64,000 nucleotides of DNA from JAGWRI01 sp963728785 (GTDB taxonomy: Bacteria; Gemmatimonadota; Gemmatimonadetes; Gemmatimonadales; Gemmatimonadaceae): assembly GCA_963728785.1 (NCBI GenBank), contig CAVSKV010000002.1:124001-188000 (forward strand), read 5' to 3'. Each line of letters opens with the position of its first letter. Position 1 is the stretch's first letter. Positions 54,949-61,408 of the stretch are shown one piece after another. The position numbers and the translations under genes were made by a program. Below the pieces are notes generated by a model. The model ran no database searches. It saw only the letters and a program-made list of their open reading frames with translations, and was not told the DNA's origin.

Positions 54949-55092
54949 ATGTATCAGAAGCCAACTCTCCAGAGGTTTGGCACGCTCCGTGAGCTGACGT
55001 TAGTCGGCATAGGAGCCGACGGCGACGGAGGCCTGTGGGGCTCCGGGTTCTTGGACGGCGGCGGTTCGACTCCGACCAGCAACCGTTCCTGA
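54949..55092 (+). CDS. Lasso peptide precursor A (47 residues)
   Basis: A 47-codon gene with GGAGG (54940-54944) just before its ATG, too short for an ordinary gene call. The leader has Tyr2, Pro5, Leu7, Gly11 and Thr17, matching the YxxPxLxxxGx(5)T pattern read by B1. With Thr at -2, cleavage falls after Leu18. The predicted core is 29 residues, starts with Val19, and is rich in Gly (13 of 29), with Asp at core positions 6, 8 and 18, Trp at 12 and Phe at 16. Asp at core position 8 would give an 8-residue ring. The peptide ends in Asn-Arg-Ser; the final Ser is the likely target of the kinase. A small hairpin (54909-54923) lies upstream. Confidence 0.88.
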   Translation: MYQKPTLQRFGTLRELTLVGIGADGDGGLWGSGFLDGGGSTPTSNRS

Positions 55093-55110
55093 ACAGCCGG
55101 GAGAGGGAGG

Positions 55111-55136
55111 CGGCGCCGGTCTGGGCGACGGCGCCG
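55111..55136 (+). promoter_or_regulatory. Stem-loop between precursor and kinase genes
   Basis: CGGCGCCG (55111-55118) pairs with CGGCGCCG (55129-55136), a perfect 8-bp stem with a 10-base loop, 18 bases after the precursor stop. There is no T tract. Such a structure after a RiPP precursor gene often protects the short mRNA or limits read-through, which keeps precursor levels above enzyme levels. Confidence 0.55.
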
Positions 55137-55153
55137 TCTCGTCCTCTTCGCGC

Positions 55154-56113
55154 ATGAATTACTACCAACTGTTCGGGCAGGTCCTTGCATCCGAGATCGA
55201 GCTTCCCGAATTGCCCGCAGCGCCGCCGAGCGGAGCGCGTTGGGAGTTGACGTGCACCACTGCGTCTGCCCCCGCGGAGCCGTTGCGCCGCATGGGAGCC
55301 GAGGCGGTGATGGATGGCGTGAATGTGGTACTCTACGGCTCACGCGGGCGGTTCCGACTCGCGTACGACGACACCGGCGTTTTCGATATTGCCGACGGGG
55401 GACGGAAGATCGTCTGGCATCGCCCCGCCAACTCTTCCTTCGATCCTCGAAGCGTGCGCACCGACGTCCTCGGGCGCGTGATGGCTGTGGCGCTCCATGC
55501 CGACGCGATTCCCACGTTGCATGCGAGTGGCGTCGTGCTGGGGGGCAAGGCCATGGTCTTCGTCGCTCCCAAGTTGCACGGGAAGTCCACGACAGCTGCC
55601 GCCCTCGTTCGCGCGGGGGGGCAATTGCTGGGCGACGACATCATGGCCGTGGTGCCGGGTATCCTGCCAATGGTGCTCCCGGGCATTCCGGCCGTCCACG
55701 TCTGGCGCGACACGGCAGATCGGCTTCGGAAGCCGCCGGACGCTGGTGACGCGACTTGCAAGCAGCGCATTGACTGGAACGGCCTCGGGGCACGAGCCGA
55801 AGCGGCGGTTCCGCTGGGCGCCATATACCTCCTCACTCCCGTCCGCGCCGCAGAAGGTGCCGGGGTGGCCCGGACCCAATTACCCTCCGTGGCGGCGGCG
55901 CTGGCCCTCGTGGGGCAAGCCAAGATCGGGGCTCTTCTGGGGCGCGTGAATGCCGCCGTCCTGCTGGAACAGTTCGCGCAGTTGTCGGCGATCGCACCCG
56001 TATATCGGCTGACCATCCCACGGGAATTCGATCGCCTTGATAATCTGGTCAGTCGCATGAGCGAATGGCACGACGCGCCGCTGAGGACGAGCGCCGCGGG
56101 GGCGGCGGGTTGA
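55154..56113 (+). CDS. Lasso peptide kinase (HPr kinase-related)
   Basis: A 319-residue protein. After an N-terminal beta-rich domain (residues 1-100), the kinase core begins with LHASGVVLGGKAMVFVAPKLHGKSTTAAALV: a conserved His (H123), the phosphate loop at 138-146 (the usual first Gly is Ala), then LLGDDIMAVV with the Asp pair at 161-162. These are the features of HPr-kinase-like enzymes in lasso clusters such as paeninodin, which phosphorylate the C-terminal Ser of the precursor. The precursor here ends in Ser. The start has no strong ribosome site. The stop overlaps the ABC gene start as TTGA. Confidence 0.85.
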   Translation: MNYYQLFGQVLASEIELPELPAAPPSGARWELTCTTASAPAEPLRRMGAEAVMDGVNVVLYGSRGRFRLAYDDTGVFDIADGGRKIVWHRPANSSFDPRSVRTDVLGRVMAVALHADAIPTLHASGVVLGGKAMVFVAPKLHGKSTTAAALVRAGGQLLGDDIMAVVPGILPMVLPGIPAVHVWRDTADRLRKPPDAGDATCKQRIDWNGLGARAEAAVPLGAIYLLTPVRAAEGAGVARTQLPSVAAALALVGQAKIGALLGRVNAAVLLEQFAQLSAIAPVYRLTIPREFDRLDNLVSRMSEWHDAPLRTSAAGAAG

Positions 56114-57213
56114 GTCCGATCGCCGGCCCGCCGCCAAGAGATCACGACTCGCCGACGCTCTTTTCCCGGGATACAGATCGTGCCCCGCCCATCGTCCGAA
56201 TCCGTGGGCTGGGGAAGCGCTTTCCGACCCGTCGCCCGCTTGGGGAATGGCTACGCCGCCCCCGTTCACGTTCCGACGTGGCCGCGCTGGACAGGGTCTC
56301 GCTCGATATCCCGCGCGGCGGCTTCTTCGGGTTGTTGGGGCCCAATGGCGCCGGTAAGACCACGCTCTTCAAGATTCTGGCTACGCTCATTCGGCCCGAC
56401 GAAGGGCACGTTGAGATCGACGGAATCGACGCGCTGAAAGACCCGGCCGCAGTGCGCGCCGTCCTGACCCCGGTGATCGCCGACGAGCGGAGCCTCTATT
56501 GGCGGCTGTCGGGTCGGGAGAATCTGCGCCTCTACGCGGCTCTGTACGGCATCCCGGAGCCGAGTCTCGATTTGCGCATCCGATCGCTGCTCGCCACTGT
56601 CGGCCTCGATGCCGCCGCCGAGCGAATGGTGGGAACGTACTCGTCGGGGATGAAGCAGCGCCTCTTGATTGCACGAGCGCTGCTGTCCCGGCCGTCGGTC
56701 CTGCTGCTCGACGAGCCGACGCGCAGCCTGGACCCCGTGAGTGCACGTGACTTCCGACGCTTTCTGCGCGAGGAAGTTGCCGGCCGGCAAGGGTGCACCG
56801 TGGTGCTCGCCACGCACGACGCGGACGAGGCGTTCGAGCTTTGCGGCCAGCTCGCCGTCCTGAATCGAGGTAGCCTCGTTGCCATGGGCACGGCGGAGGA
56901 GTTGGCTCGCGCGGCCGCCAACGAGCGCTGTCGAATCGTGGTCGCGGCGCCGGGTGCGACGCGAGCCGTCCATGTCCTCGAGCAGGCCGGGTTTGGGCGC
57001 TTCGAGGCGACGGTCGAATCGGATGCGGCGTGGGTCGTGGTGGAAGGCCCCGACGCCGGCGGAGCGGAGCGCTCGGCCAACCTGAACTCCGCGTTGCTGC
57101 ACGCGGGAGTACGCGTGGCCGGGATCGAGCCAGTGCGATTGGCGCTCGCCGATCTCATCCAGGGACTCGTCGAGCGCGCATCCGCGCCTGCGCCTCTGGA
57201 GACCGCGCCGTGA
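56110..57213 (+). CDS. ABC transporter ATP-binding protein (lasso peptide export)
   Basis: A 367-residue ATPase of the ABC-2/DrrA type. Walker A is GLLGPNGAGKTTLFKIL near residue 80, the signature is GTYSSGMKQRLLIARALL near 180, Walker B is SVLLLDEPTRSLDP near 200, and the switch His is in VVLATHDADEAFEL. A C-terminal extension of about 100 residues follows. The TTG at 56110 overlaps the kinase stop as TTGA and is the likely start. It drives the permease encoded next, probably exporting the mature peptide and giving self-protection. Confidence 0.9.
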   Translation: MSPIAGPPPRDHDSPTLFSRDTDRAPPIVRIRGLGKRFPTRRPLGEWLRRPRSRSDVAALDRVSLDIPRGGFFGLLGPNGAGKTTLFKILATLIRPDEGHVEIDGIDALKDPAAVRAVLTPVIADERSLYWRLSGRENLRLYAALYGIPEPSLDLRIRSLLATVGLDAAAERMVGTYSSGMKQRLLIARALLSRPSVLLLDEPTRSLDPVSARDFRRFLREEVAGRQGCTVVLATHDADEAFELCGQLAVLNRGSLVAMGTAEELARAAANERCRIVVAAPGATRAVHVLEQAGFGRFEATVESDAAWVVVEGPDAGGAERSANLNSALLHAGVRVAGIEPVRLALADLIQGLVERASAPAPLETAP

Positions 57214-58010
57214 GGACCGTGATGGCGCTGGCCCGCGCGAACTGGATCATGTTCGCCAGCTATCGTTTGCGACTCGTCATGTCAGTGGGCGCCCTGGTCG
57301 TCACGGTAGTTCCCCTCTACTTCGTGGCCGGAGCACTGCAGCCCGTTATGGGGCAGGCGATTCGCGATGAAGCGCACAACGCATTTGGCTTCATCCTGCT
57401 GGGGATGGCCGCGCTGTCGCTCGTCTCGATCGCTGTCAACTCACTGCCCCAGCAGGTGGCGGCCGGCATAAGCACAGGAACGCTGGAAGCACTGCTTGCG
57501 ACGCCGGCATCGCTGCCGGCTCTCCTCCTCGGAATGGTGGCGTTCGACCTGGAATGGGCGACCATCAGAACCGTGCTGTTCGTCGGCGCTGGCTGGGTAC
57601 TCGGAGCGGAGATCGTCGGCGCAAAGATTGCACCGGCGGCGGCAATACTCCTGCTCCTCGTGGCGGTTCACTTGGCGATCGGTCTCCTTGCTGCCGCTCT
57701 GGTGATCGCCTTTCGGACGGCCGGCTCCATTCCCAAGGTGATATTGTTGGCGTCGGGGCTCCTCGGGGGCGTATACTACCCCACGCACGTGATCCCCTCA
57801 TGGCTCCAATCGGCCTCGGCGCTCCTGCCCCTGACCTACGGCCTGCGCGCACTCCGACGCGTATTGCTGGAGGGCCAGAGTCTCGCTGCGGTCGGCACCG
57901 ATCTTGGAATACTCGCCGGCTACGGAATCCTCCTGACGATGATTGGCGCCATGGCACTCAAGGTGGCGTTGCGGTACGCGCGTTCGCACGGCACCCTGAG
58001 CCAGTACTAG
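57210..58010 (+). CDS. ABC-2 type transporter permease (lasso peptide export)
   Basis: A 266-residue permease with six hydrophobic segments. The pattern SVGALVVTVVPLYFVAGAL, then STGTLEALLATPASLPALLLG (the ABC-2 intracellular coupling helix with the E-x-L-L-x-T-P block), VVHLAIGLLAAAL-like helices and LLGGVYYPTHVIPSWLQ are those of DrrB/ABC-2 proteins. The GTG at 57210 overlaps the ATPase stop; an ATG at 57222 is also possible. It is the membrane half of the peptide exporter. Lasso clusters commonly use a single fused ABC exporter instead. Confidence 0.88.
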   Translation: MRTVMALARANWIMFASYRLRLVMSVGALVVTVVPLYFVAGALQPVMGQAIRDEAHNAFGFILLGMAALSLVSIAVNSLPQQVAAGISTGTLEALLATPASLPALLLGMVAFDLEWATIRTVLFVGAGWVLGAEIVGAKIAPAAAILLLLVAVHLAIGLLAAALVIAFRTAGSIPKVILLASGLLGGVYYPTHVIPSWLQSASALLPLTYGLRALRRVLLEGQSLAAVGTDLGILAGYGILLTMIGAMALKVALRYARSHGTLSQY

Positions 58011-58012
58011 TC

Positions 58013-59218
58013 ATGGCGGCAACACTTCCGAGTCCCGAAGCCAGGTTGCTTCTGGATACCGTGTGTGCGCCGGGTCCGGCGGCCGGCGGGCCGCCGCCGG
58101 CCACCCGCGTTGCCGGCCTGAACTGGCTCGCCGTGGCCCAACTGGCGGAGCGGGAAAAGCTTCTGGGCGTTCTCTGGCCCGCGCTTTCGGCGTCACAAGG
58201 CGCCATCCCCGAAGACATCGCCGGAGCGATGCGACGACAGGCCCTGGTGAGCGAATTCCGGATGGCCGCGCTCGAAGCGCGCCTCAGGGAGGTAGTGCAG
58301 TTGTTGCACGACCACGGGATCCCCGTGATGCTCATGAAGGGATCGGCGCTCGCCGTCATTGCGTATGGCTCGTTCGCCCGCCGCCCGATGGGCGATCTCG
58401 ATCTCCTCGTTCATGAAACGCAGGTGGGCCAGGCATGGGACCTGCTGCGGAAGGCGGGGTGGCTACCGGAGGTAGAGGGCGCCGACGCGTTCTACGAAAC
58501 GCATCGCCACGTGTGCCCCTTGGTCGCTCCCGGAGGGGCCAATGTCATTGTCGAGCTGCATCGCTGCCTCCTCTATCCACAGGGCCCCTTCCACCTTCCC
58601 GAACGCGAGGTATGGGAGGCAGCGACGCCGGTGGAGGTCGGGGGATGCCCGGCGTGGGTACCGGACCCTGCACATCTCGTGCTGCACCTGTGCATCCATT
58701 TCGCATGGTCCCACCAGATGCAGGGCGGGCTGAGTCGAACGGTTCGGGATCTGGGAGTCCTCAGCCCCCTCGTCGATTGGGACCGCGTGGTCGAACTGGC
58801 GCATACGACGCACGCGGAGTCATGCTGCTACTGGACCCTGCTTCTGGCGACGTCGCTCAGCAGCGTCCCCGTGCCCCGCGGCGTGCTGCAAGCACTCCAG
58901 CCTCGCTCCCCACGGTGGCTCCTTGGAGTGCTCCGCCGAGTCATCACGGCGCAGGCGCTGGATCCGCGACAGGAGTTCACGCCTTCGCTACGCCTCGGGC
59001 ATCTGACATGGGAACTCGCCATCCGACCCGAAGCGGCTGGGCACGGAGCCGACCGGCCGTGGGCCGTCACGGCTGACTTCGCCAAGCTCACGCACGCTGC
59101 TCCAGCCCCGACTCTCCTTCGTAGACTGGAAGGTCAAGTCGCGCACTTCCCGCGGTGGGCGCACTTCGTCGCGGTCGCAGCCGGATTCCGGTGGCCCTCG
59201 AAGCGTCGGCTAGGCTGA
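58013..59218 (+). CDS. Nucleotidyltransferase-fold protein in the lasso cluster
   Basis: A 401-residue protein of the NTP_transf_5-like type. The core is VMLMKGSALAVIAYGSFARRPMGDLDLLVHE near residues 103-133: Gly-Ser on the turn, then DLD as the metal-binding acidic pair, as in polymerase-beta-fold nucleotidyltransferases. A third acidic residue (VIVELHRCL, near 180) completes the site. The rest is helical with several conserved His and Cys. It starts two bases after the permease stop and ends the operon, so it may add a nucleotide to the phosphorylated or free peptide. The reaction is not known from the sequence. Confidence 0.82.
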   Translation: MAATLPSPEARLLLDTVCAPGPAAGGPPPATRVAGLNWLAVAQLAEREKLLGVLWPALSASQGAIPEDIAGAMRRQALVSEFRMAALEARLREVVQLLHDHGIPVMLMKGSALAVIAYGSFARRPMGDLDLLVHETQVGQAWDLLRKAGWLPEVEGADAFYETHRHVCPLVAPGGANVIVELHRCLLYPQGPFHLPEREVWEAATPVEVGGCPAWVPDPAHLVLHLCIHFAWSHQMQGGLSRTVRDLGVLSPLVDWDRVVELAHTTHAESCCYWTLLLATSLSSVPVPRGVLQALQPRSPRWLLGVLRRVITAQALDPRQEFTPSLRLGHLTWELAIRPEAAGHGADRPWAVTADFAKLTHAAPAPTLLRRLEGQVAHFPRWAHFVAVAAGFRWPSKRRLG

Positions 59219-59304
59219 ACGGATCTCCCATGAGGACTGGCACGCCTGGGAAGCGAGCGACATGCCTTCGACGACGGAGCTGGCGCCGTCAACACGTCGT
59301 TACG

Positions 59305-60321
59305 TCACAACCCGTCTTGCCCTCGCGTGTCCTCGATCATCCGGGCCATGGCCCGCGCGACGAGCGGTGCCACTGACACGATCGTTGGGTGGAGCGCCGC
59401 TGCCGAAACGCCTGCCGCCGGCTCGACGCTATCGGTGACGAACACCTCCGCCACCCCGGCAGCGGCCAGCCGGTCCAGAGCCCCGGGAGCGAACACCGCG
59501 TGCGTGGCGACCACCGGAATCGGGCCGCGCGCGCCTGCCTCGCGCACGGCACGCACGCTCTCGGCCACCGTCCCGCCGGTCGCGATCATGTCGTCCACGA
59601 TCACGCACCGCCGCCCAGCGACCTCGCCGGTGATCCGAGTGACCCGCACCTCGGACGCACCGGTGCGCTGCTTGTGGCAGATCGCGACCGCAGCGCCAAG
59701 GTGCGCAGCGTAGCCGTTGGCCAGCCGCGTCGCCCCAAGGTCGGGAGCGACCACTACGGCGTCTGCGGCAAGCCGCGAACGCACCGCCTCGGCCAGCACC
59801 GGTACCGCCGTCAGGTTCTCCACCGCGATCCGGAAGAAGCCTTCCACGGCCGGAGTGTGCACGTCGAGCGTCACCACGTCGTCCACGCCCGCCTGCTGCA
59901 GGAGATCCGCCGCCAGTCGCGCCATGATCGGCGTTCGGTGTCCGTCGCGGCGGTCGGAGCGCGCGTAGCCGAAGTACGGCATCAGCGCGACCACGCGCGC
60001 GGCCGCGCCGCGCCGGCACGCGTCGGCGATCGCCAGCAGCTCAATGAGGTGATCATTCACCGGCGGCGCCGTGGCCTGGAGCAACAGCACCAAGTGCCCG
60101 CGCACAGCGTCGCCGAGTTCCACCGACAGCTCCCCGTCCGGGAAGCGCTCGGTCGTGCAGCGGTCAACCGCCATCTGCAACTCGGCAGCCACGCGGACCG
60201 CGAGCGCGCGGCTGGCCGACCCGGCGAACAGCCGGATCGCTGGCCGATGGACCGCTGGACCCGAGGGCTTCGACGGCGGATCCTTCGAGTCTACCCGCAT
60301 CGCATCCGGCGTGCCTGACAT
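59305..60321 (-). CDS. prs: Ribose-phosphate pyrophosphokinase (PRPP synthetase), divergent form
   Basis: A 338-residue PRPP synthetase. N-terminal FPDGELSVELGDAVRGHLVLLLQAT, then PPVNDHLIELLAIADACRRGAAARVVALMPYFGYARSDRR, LDVHTPAVEGFF, the flexible catalytic loop ICHKQRTGASEV with Lys and Arg, and the PRPP site VIVDDMIATGGTVAESV are all recognisable. Several positions differ from housekeeping enzymes (APDLGATRLANGYAAHLG in place of SPDxGGVxRA), so this may be a second, specialised copy. The ATG at 60321 follows GGGAGG. It makes PRPP from ribose 5-phosphate and ATP. The hydrolase gene upstream ends 13 bases away. Confidence 0.88.
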   Translation of the reverse strand: MSGTPDAMRVDSKDPPSKPSGPAVHRPAIRLFAGSASRALAVRVAAELQMAVDRCTTERFPDGELSVELGDAVRGHLVLLLQATAPPVNDHLIELLAIADACRRGAAARVVALMPYFGYARSDRRDGHRTPIMARLAADLLQQAGVDDVVTLDVHTPAVEGFFRIAVENLTAVPVLAEAVRSRLAADAVVVAPDLGATRLANGYAAHLGAAVAICHKQRTGASEVRVTRITGEVAGRRCVIVDDMIATGGTVAESVRAVREAGARGPIPVVATHAVFAPGALDRLAAAGVAEVFVTDSVEPAAGVSAAALHPTIVSVAPLVARAMARMIEDTRGQDGL

Positions 60322-60334
60322 GGCGCCTCCCCGA

Positions 60335-61282
60335 TCATCGAGTGGTTGGGACAACGGACGGTCGAACCCGCGCAAGCACGATCTGGACCAACCGCATAAT
60401 GGTCGCGCTGTCGCCGTGGATGTGGGTTCCCGACATCCAGATGAGTTCCTTCGGCTCGTTGGCGGCCGAATAGAGGGACAGGACGGCGGACCGCGGCAGC
60501 CGCTCGTCCGCCTCCGCATTCACCATAATGAAGGGACGCGGGGCGATGCGGGGCACCCAGTGCACCGGATCGAGCCGTGGGCCGGCGATGATCACGTTCG
60601 CCACCGCTGCGGCCAGCGCGCGCAGCGGGGCAAAGGGAATGGTGGTCCGCATGTTTGCTTCGAGCGGGACGTACCCCCCCCCGGAGCCATGGATCGCCCA
60701 TACGCGGGTGAACCGCCGGTCCAGCGCTCCGGCAATGCACATGAAGGGAGCGCCCAGGCTGACACCCACTGCCTCCACCTGCGACGTGTCCACATCGGGA
60801 CGCTGCATGAGGTAGTCGAGCGCGAGCATGACAGCCGTGGACGTGTCGAGGAATGCCGCGCGGATCTGCGGGAGCTCGCGGAGGAAGGTCGCTGCATCCG
60901 GTCTGGGATCGCCCGTGAATGGGTAGGACAACGCCGCCACCGAGACGCCACGCGTTTCGCCAAGCAGCCGGGCTGCGTCCCGGCCTTTGTAGTGCCCGCC
61001 CAGCACCACCATCAACGGAAGCGGCCGGTCGCCATCTCCGATCCAACGCCGGACCACGAGGTCCACCGCCAGGCTGGTCGTGGCCGTGATCCGCACCGGA
61101 GTCAGTGAGTAACCGTTCTCAGCAACGATCTCCCCTAAGGCAACCGCGGCCAACAACCCGCGGTACGCCACGAAGTACGGCTCGGGGTCGCGAGTCAGAT
61201 AGAGCCCCCCGGCCGCTCCTGCCAAGACGAGCACCGCGAGGACAGCGCCCGCCACACGTAGCACCTGCCGCCGTGCGCTCAT
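60335..61282 (-). CDS. Alpha/beta-hydrolase fold protein (putative esterase/peptidase)
   Basis: A 315-residue protein with an N-terminal membrane anchor or signal (residues 8-28). The hydrolase core has the nucleophile elbow VGVSLGAPFMCIA near residue 173, the acid region NAEADERLP near 260, and THIHGDS with the catalytic His near 290. The oxyanion stretch VVLGGHYKG lies near 95. Substrates could be esters, amides or short peptides. It faces the periplasm if the N-terminus is a signal. It sits 13 bases before prs on the same strand but shares no obvious function with it. Confidence 0.8.
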   Translation of the reverse strand: MSARRQVLRVAGAVLAVLVLAGAAGGLYLTRDPEPYFVAYRGLLAAVALGEIVAENGYSLTPVRITATTSLAVDLVVRRWIGDGDRPLPLMVVLGGHYKGRDAARLLGETRGVSVAALSYPFTGDPRPDAATFLRELPQIRAAFLDTSTAVMLALDYLMQRPDVDTSQVEAVGVSLGAPFMCIAGALDRRFTRVWAIHGSGGGYVPLEANMRTTIPFAPLRALAAAVANVIIAGPRLDPVHWVPRIAPRPFIMVNAEADERLPRSAVLSLYSAANEPKELIWMSGTHIHGDSATIMRLVQIVLARVRPSVVPTTR

Positions 61283-61364
61283 CGCCTCCTCACGTCCGGG
61301 TGCGCGTTACGAGTGGGAGTTACCCAGGCCTTCTGCCCGCCGATGTCCGCCGATGCCCGATTGT

Positions 61365-61392
61365 CTGTCGGGCAAACGGGACGGCCCGACAG
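61365..61392 (-). terminator. Hairpin downstream of the large glycosidase-like gene
   Basis: CTGTCGGGC (61365-61373) pairs perfectly with GCCCGACAG (61384-61392) around a 10-base loop, 16 bases after the stop of the leftward gene. The sequence after it on the reverse strand is not T-rich, so termination is possible but not certain. Confidence 0.45.
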
Positions 61393-61408
61393 CCGCGCGC
61401 CCTTCCCC

